This document shows positions 9,633 to 18,988 of a DNA stretch of 64,000 bases, piece by piece. The notes under the pieces are model-generated. The model did no database searches, was not told where the DNA came from, and saw only the letters and a program-made list of their open reading frames with translations. Source of the stretch: Candidatus Hydrogenedentota bacterium (GTDB taxonomy: Bacteria > Hydrogenedentota > Hydrogenedentia > Hydrogenedentales > SLHB01); assembly GCA_020848835.1 (NCBI GenBank), contig JADLHJ010000059.1, forward strand, positions 124,001 to 188,000. The letters are read 5' to 3'. Both the position numbers and the translations under genes were made by a program. Numbering within the stretch: position 1 is the stretch's first letter; every line of letters begins with the position of its first letter.

Positions 9633-12600
9633 ATGCGGTTTCGAATATCGTTCTATGCTCTATTTGCGTTTGCATTAATTGCGGCTCGCGCGCACGACGC
9701 CAACCGCCTCGCGTACCTCGACGATCAGAATCCGTTCTATCCCTCGCGCGATTTTCCGAAACTGATCACCCCGCAGTGGATCGGTGAGCCTGGCGTTGAC
9801 GCTGCGATTATCCTGTCGATCGATGACATGCGCGACCCGAAAAAATACGAGGCCTATCTACGCCCAATCATCAATAAGTTGAAAGAACTCTACGGCACCG
9901 CGTCGATGAGCATCATGGCGTGCAATGTGGATCCAAACGATCCGCAATTACAGACCTGGCTCGCAGAAGGGCTCAGCATTGAGGTACACACGGTCGCGCA
10001 CCCCTGTCCGCTGTTGGGCCGCGGGCAGTTCGACGAAGCCCGCGCGACGTTTGAGTCGTGCATCTCGCTCATGTCGAACATTCCTGGCAACAAGCCTGTG
10101 GCGTTTCGTATGCCTTGCTGCGATTCGATTAACTCGACGAGCCCGCGCTTCTTTTACGAAATATTTGCCAAACCAACTCCCGGCGCGCCGCACCTTGCGA
10201 TCGATTCAAGCGTGTTTAACATCACTACGGCAAACGATCCTGCATTGCCGCGGGCGTGGGTGATCCGCGAAGATGGACGCGAACGCTTCCGCAGTTATCT
10301 TCCGTTTCCATCCTTCAAGACGACAATTGAAGACTATCCGTACCCCTACATCATCGGCAACGGTATCTGGGAATTTCCCTGCGCAGTGCCCAGCGATTGG
10401 GAAGCGCAAAACATCAACAAGCCGAACAATCCGCAATCGTTGACCGACATGAAGGTTTCGCTTGATGCAGCAGTCGCGAAGAAGGGCGTTTACACGCTGG
10501 TCTTCCACCCGCACGGATGGATTGAAAGCAAGCAAATCGTCGAGTTAGTCGAGCATGCCGCGAAAACGTATGGCAATAGAGCAAAGTTCCTGAGTTTTGC
10601 GGAGGCCTATCGGCGCCTCAGAACAAATGCAGTTGGCGTCACGCCTAGAGATGACGCTCGATCCCCGATCTCAGTCCATCTGTTAGACATAAATAACGAC
10701 GGCTACATGGATACGGTTTCCAAGCGCCTCATGGAGTCCGAATCGTGGAACTATGTAGACATAAACGTTGACGGCGAAGCGGAATTAATTCAAATCTTCT
10801 ATAGGCCCGAAGGCAGGAACGCTTCCGCTGGACCCACTCCCATTACGGTTCACCGTGTTTGGGACTCCGGCGAGAATCGCTGGCGAGTCATTCAGGCGCC
10901 CATCTACAACGAGGTTCGCTACGGTATTGATGCGGATGGCATGATGTTCGCGGCCCACCTTTCTCGCGAACACGATAATGTTGCTTGGCGATTTGAACAC
11001 GGTTCATGGACATTAGCGTCAACGCTGACCAAAGGTTTGCGCGTCGATCAAATGCGTATTCCGGACGAGTCGTCAGATCATTTCACAATTCGCTTTCGCG
11101 ACATTGACGGTAACGGCGCACCCGAGTTGATCTATCGCGATGAATCGCGCGGCGCTGTGTTCACACGCACTTCGGTAAAACGGCGTTGGAAAAGACTTCC
11201 TTTCAAACTTCCGGGGGAAGATTTTACGACTGAGTCTAACGACGAGGACGATGGACTCAGACTTATAGACGTCGATGGCGATCATGATTTGGACGTTCTG
11301 CTTTCAAATCAAGACTCATACGCAGTCTATCTTTTCGACTCAATGAAGACCGGTTGGAGCACCACTGCGATTTCCGGCAAGCGCGACGGTTCCGATCCAG
11401 CCACCGCAGTTCCCCCAATTGCAATCAATGGTGAAAACAACGGTGCATGGTTTCACTCGCGTTCGCTTTGGGTTCAGAACGAGCATACGGACAAATTGCC
11501 GGACCTCGTTGATCGGCGTGCGTTTAACGATCTCACGGCGAGCGTAGAGCCTAAACCCAAATCACCGGAAGCGGGGCTTGCGTCGATCTCGGTGCGTCCC
11601 GGATTGCGAGTCGAACTGGTTGCCGCCGAACCGCTCGTGGTCGATCCTGTTTCAATTGCGTGGGGACCAGACGGCAAGTTATGGGTAGTCGAAATGCGTG
11701 ACTACCCGCTTGGGATGGATGGCGAAGGGAAACCCGGCAGCCGCGTAAAGTTTCTCGAAGATCTCGATAGCGACGGTAAGTACGATAAGGCCACCGTATT
11801 TCTAGATAAGTTAAACTTTGCCACGGGGGTTATGCCGTGGCGCGATGGTGTGCTTGTTACTGCTGCGCCGCAGATCATCTTTGCAAAAGACACAAACGCT
11901 GATGGCAACGCGGACACGCAGGAAGTGCTTTACGAAGGTTTTGTGCAAGGCAATCAACAACATCGTATCAATGGTTTGCGCTGGGGACTCGACAACTGGT
12001 TTCACTGTGCGAACGGGGACAGCGGCGGCAAGATAATCAGCAACAAGACCGGTGAAGCGATGGACATCTCCGGGCGCGATTTGCGCATTCAGCCGGATAC
12101 TGGCGCGATGGATGCCGAAAGTGGGATGACGCAGTTCGGCATCGCGTTCGACGACTGGGGCAGCCGATTCGGCTGCGCGAACTGGCTGCCCGTGTGGCAC
12201 TACGCGCTCGATGACCGTTATATGCGACGTAACCCACACTTCTCGCCCGGCAACCCGCGCGAATATGTCGTCGAACAAGCGGCGCTCTATCCCACGAGCA
12301 AGACGCTCACACGCTTCAACGACTTCGAGCACGTGAACCGCTCCACGTCCACCTGCGGCATCGAAATCTATCGCGACTCCGTACTCGGTCCAGAATTCTA
12401 CGGGAATGCATTCGTCTGCGAACCCGTTCACGATCTCGTTCTACGCACTGTGCTCGAACCCAACGGCGCGACATTCAGCGGACACCGCGCACCGGGTGAA
12501 GAACAATCGGAGTTCCTCTCTTCGCACGACAATTGGTTTCGCCCGGTCCAGGTGCGCACCGGTCCCGATGGCGCGTTGTATGTCGTTGATATGTACCGGC

Positions 12601-14495
12601 AGGTGATTGAGCATCCCGAATACATTTCAAAGGAAACGCAGGCGAAACTTAACCTGCGCGCGGGCGACGACAAAGGCCGCATTTACCGAGTTGTGCCAGT
12701 ACGTGGCCGTCTGCACGCGGTAGAAAATCTCACCAAACTTTCGACTCAGGAGCTTGTCAATTACCTCAATACCCCGAACTGTACATTGCGCGACATGGTG
12801 CACCAAATTCTCATTGAGCGGGGCGATAGCGCAGCCATCCCGTATCTCCGCAACCTGATTCAAAAGAGGCCTGGCCTTGGCGATACAACAGACCTAGAGC
12901 AGGACTTCTATCCCGCTTCGATGGACCATAGCGACGTTGAGCAAATTCATAATCCGCCCGCGAAATTCGCGTCCCCTCAGGCATGTCTCCACGCACTGTA
13001 CTTATTGGAAGGTCTCCACGCTATCACGTCCGACGACATCTTAACCTCACTTTCCGATCGCGTTGCCGGCGTTCGACGCAATGCAGTGCGCATCGCGGCG
13101 CTTTATCTAAATGAAATGCCAGACGTCGCCGCTGCGGTGGAAAAACTGAAAGATGATCCCGATGCCTTCCTTCGCATGGAGGTTGTTTGTGCGCTCGGTG
13201 AGTGGCGCGATCCGCGTTCCGCAACGGCGCTCGCACAACGTATTGAAAAAGACAACTCCGATTCGTATCTCGGGATGGCGTTGTTAAGTTCGATTAACGC
13301 TTCCAACGTGCGCGCCCTAACGCCGTCGCTTCTCAACTGGGCCGCAACGGACGATGCCGCTGCCGAGCCGCGCGAACAAGTCCTATCTACCGCCGTAGGC
13401 GTCGCAATCGCAGCGAACGATGCAGAGACGCTGGCAGTGATGGCCACGGATATTGCCGGACGTGATCAACAGACTTACGATCCGAAGAAATTCTCGTCGC
13501 TTGCCACATTTCTTGACGCGTTGAAGAGCAAGGATGCGACGCTCGACGCGCTCGGGATTGGCACAGTTGCCGACAGCGCGCGCGCGCAGATCGCCGCGAT
13601 GCTGGGCGCTGCGCGCAATACGGTGGTTGATTCGGCTGCCGAAGAGTCCGTTCGCGCCGCCGCCACCCATACGCTCTGCAAAGAAGCAACGCAGCGCGAA
13701 GCGGATATCGCGTTGCTCGGCGGACTGCTGAGCGCCGATACGCCCGATAATCTTCGTGCTGCCTCGCTAGGAACTTTGCTCGATACCGATAGCGACGCGG
13801 TGCCGGCGATCGTGCTCGCGGCGTGGCCGAACATTTCTGCAGATGCTCGCCCATCGGTGCTCGATGCGATGCAACGGCGTGAAACCTGGCTCGCCGCGTT
13901 GATGACCGCGCTTGAAGCGGGCACACCCAGCTTTCGCGAGCTGGATGCCGCGCATCGTCAGGATTTGCTGACCAGCAAGAATGACGACATTCGCGCGCGC
14001 GCCGAAAAACTAATGGCGGGCGCCGCAAATCCTGATCGCCAGGCGGTTATCGAACAGTACAAAGAGGCGGCAACGATACCGGGCCAGTTTCTACGCGGAC
14101 GCGGAATATTTCGTGAGCGTTGTGCGTCGTGTCATCAGCTCGGAACTGCGGGCCACGCCGTCGGCCCCGACCTAACCGCGCTAACCGATCGATCGCCGGA
14201 GGCTGTGCTGGTTTCAATTCTGGATCCGAACCGGGCCGTCGAAACGAAATTCTTCAACTACGTGGTGGAGACCAAGGACCTGTCCAGCTACAGCGGTATC
14301 CTCGCGGAAGAGTCCGGCAACAGTGTAAAGATTCGCGGCGCAAACGGAATTGAAAATACGATCCTCCGTTCCGACATTGACGCGATGACGTCGGAGTCGC
14401 GTTCGCCGATGCCGGATGGACTTGAAGACGGTTTAACGCCGGAAGACGTGGCGAACCTAATCGCGTACATTCTCGATACACGGCCTAAGGAGTAG
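9633..14495 (+). CDS. Giant fusion: polysaccharide deacetylase, FG-GAP-like region, PVC-type dehydrogenase, HEAT, cytochrome c
   Basis: A 1620-residue secreted protein. Residues 1-20 form the signal peptide. Residues about 35-330 are a NodB-like deacetylase: SIDD near 63, and HTVAHP near 119 as the metal His pair. Residues about 340-630 hold FG-GAP/VCBS-type strands (DINNDGYMD, DIDGNGAPELIYRD, DVDGDHDLDVLLS). From about 645 to 1000 there is the PVC-type membrane-bound dehydrogenase propeller (WGPDGKLWVVEMRDYP, GPDGALYVVDMYRQ). HEAT-like helices run to about 1430. A C-terminal c-type haem site has Cys1497, Cys1500 and His1501. ATG 9633 was preferred over an in-frame TTG at 9612 because GGGGA lies 8 bases before it. 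The deacetylase fusion is unusual, since the relative at 47270 lacks it. Confidence 0.85.
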   Translation: MRFRISFYALFAFALIAARAHDANRLAYLDDQNPFYPSRDFPKLITPQWIGEPGVDAAIILSIDDMRDPKKYEAYLRPIINKLKELYGTASMSIMACNVDPNDPQLQTWLAEGLSIEVHTVAHPCPLLGRGQFDEARATFESCISLMSNIPGNKPVAFRMPCCDSINSTSPRFFYEIFAKPTPGAPHLAIDSSVFNITTANDPALPRAWVIREDGRERFRSYLPFPSFKTTIEDYPYPYIIGNGIWEFPCAVPSDWEAQNINKPNNPQSLTDMKVSLDAAVAKKGVYTLVFHPHGWIESKQIVELVEHAAKTYGNRAKFLSFAEAYRRLRTNAVGVTPRDDARSPISVHLLDINNDGYMDTVSKRLMESESWNYVDINVDGEAELIQIFYRPEGRNASAGPTPITVHRVWDSGENRWRVIQAPIYNEVRYGIDADGMMFAAHLSREHDNVAWRFEHGSWTLASTLTKGLRVDQMRIPDESSDHFTIRFRDIDGNGAPELIYRDESRGAVFTRTSVKRRWKRLPFKLPGEDFTTESNDEDDGLRLIDVDGDHDLDVLLSNQDSYAVYLFDSMKTGWSTTAISGKRDGSDPATAVPPIAINGENNGAWFHSRSLWVQNEHTDKLPDLVDRRAFNDLTASVEPKPKSPEAGLASISVRPGLRVELVAAEPLVVDPVSIAWGPDGKLWVVEMRDYPLGMDGEGKPGSRVKFLEDLDSDGKYDKATVFLDKLNFATGVMPWRDGVLVTAAPQIIFAKDTNADGNADTQEVLYEGFVQGNQQHRINGLRWGLDNWFHCANGDSGGKIISNKTGEAMDISGRDLRIQPDTGAMDAESGMTQFGIAFDDWGSRFGCANWLPVWHYALDDRYMRRNPHFSPGNPREYVVEQAALYPTSKTLTRFNDFEHVNRSTSTCGIEIYRDSVLGPEFYGNAFVCEPVHDLVLRTVLEPNGATFSGHRAPGEEQSEFLSSHDNWFRPVQVRTGPDGALYVVDMYRQVIEHPEYISKETQAKLNLRAGDDKGRIYRVVPVRGRLHAVENLTKLSTQELVNYLNTPNCTLRDMVHQILIERGDSAAIPYLRNLIQKRPGLGDTTDLEQDFYPASMDHSDVEQIHNPPAKFASPQACLHALYLLEGLHAITSDDILTSLSDRVAGVRRNAVRIAALYLNEMPDVAAAVEKLKDDPDAFLRMEVVCALGEWRDPRSATALAQRIEKDNSDSYLGMALLSSINASNVRALTPSLLNWAATDDAAAEPREQVLSTAVGVAIAANDAETLAVMATDIAGRDQQTYDPKKFSSLATFLDALKSKDATLDALGIGTVADSARAQIAAMLGAARNTVVDSAAEESVRAAATHTLCKEATQREADIALLGGLLSADTPDNLRAASLGTLLDTDSDAVPAIVLAAWPNISADARPSVLDAMQRRETWLAALMTALEAGTPSFRELDAAHRQDLLTSKNDDIRARAEKLMAGAANPDRQAVIEQYKEAATIPGQFLRGRGIFRERCASCHQLGTAGHAVGPDLTALTDRSPEAVLVSILDPNRAVETKFFNYVVETKDLSSYSGILAEESGNSVKIRGANGIENTILRSDIDAMTSESRSPMPDGLEDGLTPEDVANLIAYILDTRPKE

Positions 14496-14502
14496 AAAGG
14501 GG

Positions 14503-14521
14503 CACGGGCGTCCCGCCCGTG
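14503..14521. repeat. Palindromic element, copy 1 of 2
   Basis: CACGGGCG TCC CGCCCGTG, a perfect 8-bp stem with a 3-base loop, lies between two convergent genes (ends at 14495 and 14550). The same 19 bases, including the following GATT, occur at 43601-43619. It could act as a bidirectional transcription barrier here, although no T-run follows. Confidence 0.7.
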
Positions 14522-14549
14522 ATTAGGTATTCATACAATTGTCTGGCTT

Positions 14550-16805
14550 TTAGGCAGCCGCCTTCATTGCCGGCAACCACCGGTCCAAGATGTCGCGGCA
14601 ATTGATCACTTTTTCGACCAAATCCATCGGCACATAAAAATAATGGTTGGTTGCTTCGAAACCCAGCCGGGAATCTCGAATTTGGATAGCATGCAGTCGC
14701 GTCGCGAGTTTAATCTCGTCGTTTAGTAAAGACTCGATTTCCTGTAGCGCCGATGTTTTATCGGTGCCCGTTGCAGCCTGATCGCGCAGCACGATGAATC
14801 GCGCCTGGTTTGCGCAACTCGCATAGTATAGACCGCAGGCTTCCATCACATTTATCTCGCGCTGAAGTTCAATACGAAGATCCCCATCAGTCTTTTCGAT
14901 AAGCGATTTCATGCTGGTCGCGCTATCCAAAAATCCTTGGGCCGCTTTTCGCATTTGCGCGACATACAGGTCTGCCGGATACGCGCCGCGCCACGCGGGC
15001 AGCGCGTCGTATGGAAAGCCGACCATCGATGCGGCATATCCCGTCGGTTTTTCATATAGCGGATTCGCGGGGCCCATGTGCTGCGGGCCGCTGTATAGAC
15101 CGCTGTTGTCGTAAGGATACTCGCTGAATCCCGTGCTGCACGTCTTCCACGCATCGACAACCTGCGCGGCAACCGCATCGCCAAACCTGCGCTGCGCTAC
15201 TGCCTGCATTGCATCTTCACCACTTAGATTCGCATCAGCAATCATTTTGCCGGCAACTTCGAGATTCGGCGCAGGATAACCGCCGAGCGTCCAGCCAAGC
15301 ATCACGCCGCTTACTTCCGAACTCCGCAGATTCTCCATGTGCTTCGCGACGTTGGCCACAGCGGGGATATAGGGCAGCGACCCGCATTCCCACGTCGTGT
15401 TCGCTTGAATTTTTGCGAATGTTTTTAGCGGTACCGGCCTTTGCCACGCAGCTTCCCAGTGCTTTTTTGCGCGCGGGCCGGGACCGATCACGGAAATTGA
15501 GTACTCGCCGACAATGTTCGCCACGCCGCCACGCGTGAAGGGTATGCTCCATTCGCTTACGCTCATCTGCGCGACATCACTCGGCAGCCGCTTGATCGCT
15601 TTTGCGGCCCAATCGTCTTGCCAACCCCAATCCCAGGCGATTAAGTATTGTCCGCCCGAAGACATCTTGATGCCACTATCGATCAATGCGTTTACTTCGG
15701 CGATCACCGCGTCAGGCGCGCGCTCGGAGCATCGCGGGCAATTCTGTCCGGTGTGGTGGCTCCAACAGTTGGTCAAATTTTCCGATGCGGAGATCGTAAA
15801 GAAGCCGCGCAAGTCAGGCACGCGATCGCAAATCAGCGCGACAGAGCTCGCAATGTACTGCTGGACTGGGGGGGAGCTCGTGCACATCGCAGCGTAATCG
15901 CCCTCGACTACACCTTTTAGTTCGGGATACTTTTCGTAAAAGGCAAGCTGCATAGCCCGGGGCTCATTTAAATAAAGGAACACACCCATGCCGCGCGCCT
16001 TTGCCCGCGCCACAAGCGCCGCCAGATTCTTCAGTCTTTCTTCGTATCCTTCGCTGAGTGACGGGTCCCAGGGAAAGGGTGCCATCTTGTAGAGCACCGC
16101 CTGTAACCACACGGCGTTTACGCCGGACGCAGAAAGCCGTGACAAGTATCCATCTGGAAACGGATCGGGCGCGCCATCCATAAAGGCATCCCCGTAGAGC
16201 GCGAAATAGGAGAAACAATAACGGGGCGACAGCTTGCTGCTTTCGTAAGTCGATTGCGCGCCCTCCACCGGTTTGGATAGTTCCGAAATAAATCCGAACA
16301 ACGGTTCCTCTTGCGCCGTCGCCCCGGCGGGGAAGCTCTCTTTTACGATCTGCGCTATCGCACTTTCCCGCGCTCTCGCCGTATCGTCCGGGTCGGACCA
16401 CTTCAAGGGGTCACACTTCGGTTTCAACAGGCCCAGTTTTACGTAAAGGAAATCGTCCTCGCGCAAAGTGTAGGCAAGTTCGTCCTCCGTCCATCCGAGC
16501 AAATCGAGCAATTGTTCATATGGCAACAGATGCCAATTGCGCCGAATGATCGTAATGTAAGAGCGCTGGCGCAATTCGTTGGTAATCGCAGGCTGCTCGC
16601 CAAGGCCCATTGCCTGAGCGGTCCGCTCCACATTGTCCCTGCTCGTGCCAAGCACGCGAGCCATGTCTTCCGAGAGCACCAGCGGCCAGTTACGCCAAAT
16701 GAAGGTATGGATACGATCCGGAAAGTGCGGTGCGCCGATTGGCTCCGGTGTTGGGCCAGTTGGAAGCGCCGCGATTAACATGAATCCTGCACAGATCGTG
16801 AGCAT
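14550..16805 (-). CDS. Secreted protein with two N-terminal HTH-like units and a glycosidase-like barrel
   Basis: A 751-residue protein of unrecognised family. A signal peptide of about 16 residues is followed by two related helical units (about 31-68 and 82-125). Both carry the pattern I-x-R-N-W-x-L-x-x-x-E-x-x-x-x-L-G-x-[ST]-x-[DE], which looks like a helix-turn-helix. The rest resembles a TIM-barrel glycoside hydrolase: YLSRLSASGVNAVWLQ, ARAKARGMGVFLYLNEPRA, and acidic residues after strands (TISASENLTN, IAWDWGWQDDW). Fold and function are inference. AAGGAG lies 6 bases before the ATG. It is transcribed divergently from the gene at 16953 and ends against the fusion gene. Confidence 0.6.
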   Translation of the reverse strand: MLTICAGFMLIAALPTGPTPEPIGAPHFPDRIHTFIWRNWPLVLSEDMARVLGTSRDNVERTAQAMGLGEQPAITNELRQRSYITIIRRNWHLLPYEQLLDLLGWTEDELAYTLREDDFLYVKLGLLKPKCDPLKWSDPDDTARARESAIAQIVKESFPAGATAQEEPLFGFISELSKPVEGAQSTYESSKLSPRYCFSYFALYGDAFMDGAPDPFPDGYLSRLSASGVNAVWLQAVLYKMAPFPWDPSLSEGYEERLKNLAALVARAKARGMGVFLYLNEPRAMQLAFYEKYPELKGVVEGDYAAMCTSSPPVQQYIASSVALICDRVPDLRGFFTISASENLTNCWSHHTGQNCPRCSERAPDAVIAEVNALIDSGIKMSSGGQYLIAWDWGWQDDWAAKAIKRLPSDVAQMSVSEWSIPFTRGGVANIVGEYSISVIGPGPRAKKHWEAAWQRPVPLKTFAKIQANTTWECGSLPYIPAVANVAKHMENLRSSEVSGVMLGWTLGGYPAPNLEVAGKMIADANLSGEDAMQAVAQRRFGDAVAAQVVDAWKTCSTGFSEYPYDNSGLYSGPQHMGPANPLYEKPTGYAASMVGFPYDALPAWRGAYPADLYVAQMRKAAQGFLDSATSMKSLIEKTDGDLRIELQREINVMEACGLYYASCANQARFIVLRDQAATGTDKTSALQEIESLLNDEIKLATRLHAIQIRDSRLGFEATNHYFYVPMDLVEKVINCRDILDRWLPAMKAAA

Positions 16806-16952
16806 GCAATTCTCCTTGGAAGGTACGGAACATACTGCGTGCCGGCGCGGCGGAAGTCAATCGATTTGCGTAGTGGGCAGTTTTTCTCCGGCTCGCGAAT
16901 CCCGTAAACTTTGACCGGCTACGGCGCGAACCTAACAGAAGTGGAGGAAGTC

Positions 16953-18986
16953 GTGCGGACTATCGTTTGTGTGTGTTTGTTATTTACGCTAACGCTTGCC
17001 GTATTCGGGGAAGAGACCGTTCTACTAGAAGACAGTTTTTCTTCTTACCCTGCCGGACCCTTGCTAGGCGTCGTCGGTGCGCACGCAGAATATCATTACC
17101 TGCCTGAAACGACTCCGCGCGGGCCCTGGGCGGTGTCAACTTTTCGCTCGGATTCGGAATCGCAACTGGCGTGGCGCGCAATTCGTGTCGACGGCAAGCC
17201 GGCCTTGGCGATGATGACGCCGAACAAGATGAAGCACACGCACCCAATGGTCGTCGCGGGCGATGAAGCTTGGCGCCATTACACATTCGCGGCCTCCGTG
17301 GTACCGATGGAAGGCGAGGGGCGCTGTGGGGTCGCCGTGCGCTATCAAAATGATCGTTGCTACTACTTCGCCGGTGTGGAAAACGGAAACGCATTTATTT
17401 CGCGGCTTCGTCATGAAAAAGCTTTCCGTGAACCGGACGAAGCGATCTTGGCGCAGGCGGCGTTTGTAATGGAATCAGGAAAAACACTTAGCATGCGCGT
17501 GACCGTATCAGGTTCGAAATTGTCAGCGGCACTGAACGATTCCCTGAGGCTGGAAGCGGACGATACCACGTACACCGAGGGCCGCGTCGCGCTGCTTTCC
17601 GACATACCTGCAAAGTTCTTGTCAGCACGCGTTGTTATGGCGAGCGAGGAAAAAGCACGCGTCGATGCGGAAAACGCGCAGCGCGCGACCGAAGAAAACA
17701 CTTTGCAGGAGTCGAATCCTACGCCAGTGCTGTGGAAGAAAGTACAGCTCAAGGATACCGGCGTAGGGCGCAACCTGCGGTTTGGCGATCTAAACGGCGA
17801 CGGTCAAATCGATTTCGCGGTTGGCCAGGTCGTGCATCACGGCCCTAAGGATTCGAATAGCGAAATCAGTTGCATTACAGCGTACACGTTTGATGGGACG
17901 AAACTGTGGCAAGTGGGCAAGCCAGACACATGGCGCAACCATCTTACGAACGATGTCGCATTTCAAATTCACGACTGGGACGGCGACGGCAAGAACGAAG
18001 TTATCTATTGCGCGAGTTTCGAGATACTTATCCTTGATGGCGCGACAGGCGAAGTGAAGAAGCGCGTGCCCACTTCCGCTACTCCACCGAACGCCAAGCC
18101 TCCGCACAACAAGTTCAATCAGATCCTGGGCGATTCTATTTTCTTTTGCGACTTGCGCGGCACCGGGCGCGATGCGGACATGATCCTTAAAGACCGTTAC
18201 ATGAACTATTGGGCCTACGACAATGACTTAAACATCATGTGGCGCGGGCAATGTATGACTGGCCACTATCCCTATGCCGCGGATATCGACAATGACGGTA
18301 AAGACGAAGTGATGATTGGCTATACACTCGTGGATAGCGACGGCACAAAGTTGTGGTCGATCGAGGGGGGATTAAAAGATCACGCAGATGGCATTGCGAT
18401 GGCGCAATTCACGGAAGGTGGACCGTGGCGCGCGCTGTGGGTGGGCAGCGATGAAGGCACGATTATCGCCGACATTCAAGGCAATGTGTTGAAGCATCAC
18501 CGCCTTGGCCACGTGCAGAATCCCGCGATCGCGGACTTTCGCCCTGACTTGCCGGGACTCGAAGCGGTCTCCATCAATTACTGGAGCAATCAAGGCATCG
18601 TCCATTTCTATAACGCCGATGGCGACCCTTATCTTGAGTTTGAACCGTTCCAGCACGGCAGCCTGTGCATGCCGATAAACTGGACCGGTGCACAGCCCGA
18701 GTTTGTCGTCTTATCGGTAAACGCGGATGAAGGCGGAATGGTGGACGGGTGGGGCCGTCGCGCGGTGCGCTTCCCGGCCGATGGGCACCCAGACTTGGCG
18801 TATAACATCATAGATGTCACAGGCGATTGTCGAGACGAAGTGATCGTGTGGGATCCCACCGAACTTTGGGTATACACCCAAAGCGATTCTCCAAAGGCGG
18901 GCAAGTTGTACAAACCACTGCGCAACCCCAACTCCAACGATTCAAATTATCGTTGCGTAGTGTCCCTGCCTGCGTGGTCTGAATAG
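16953..18986 (+). CDS. Secreted LamG-like plus FG-GAP beta-propeller protein
   Basis: A 677-residue protein. GTG 16953 is chosen because GGAGG (16943-16947) stands 5 bases before it and a clean signal peptide begins there (VRTIVCVCLLFTLTLAVFG). The in-frame TTG at 16911 would add an unlikely leader. Residues about 24-235 form a concanavalin/LamG-like sandwich. From about 275 onward there are FG-GAP/VCBS repeats with calcium-type loops (LNGDGQIDFAVG near 279, DWDGDGKNEVIYC near 340, DIDNDGKDEVMIG near 444). This resembles the propeller of rhamnogalacturonan lyases, but catalytic residues cannot be assigned. Two bases separate it from the pectate lyase-like gene, indicating an operon. Confidence 0.65.
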   Translation: MRTIVCVCLLFTLTLAVFGEETVLLEDSFSSYPAGPLLGVVGAHAEYHYLPETTPRGPWAVSTFRSDSESQLAWRAIRVDGKPALAMMTPNKMKHTHPMVVAGDEAWRHYTFAASVVPMEGEGRCGVAVRYQNDRCYYFAGVENGNAFISRLRHEKAFREPDEAILAQAAFVMESGKTLSMRVTVSGSKLSAALNDSLRLEADDTTYTEGRVALLSDIPAKFLSARVVMASEEKARVDAENAQRATEENTLQESNPTPVLWKKVQLKDTGVGRNLRFGDLNGDGQIDFAVGQVVHHGPKDSNSEISCITAYTFDGTKLWQVGKPDTWRNHLTNDVAFQIHDWDGDGKNEVIYCASFEILILDGATGEVKKRVPTSATPPNAKPPHNKFNQILGDSIFFCDLRGTGRDADMILKDRYMNYWAYDNDLNIMWRGQCMTGHYPYAADIDNDGKDEVMIGYTLVDSDGTKLWSIEGGLKDHADGIAMAQFTEGGPWRALWVGSDEGTIIADIQGNVLKHHRLGHVQNPAIADFRPDLPGLEAVSINYWSNQGIVHFYNADGDPYLEFEPFQHGSLCMPINWTGAQPEFVVLSVNADEGGMVDGWGRRAVRFPADGHPDLAYNIIDVTGDCRDEVIVWDPTELWVYTQSDSPKAGKLYKPLRNPNSNDSNYRCVVSLPAWSE

Positions 18987-18988
18987 CA

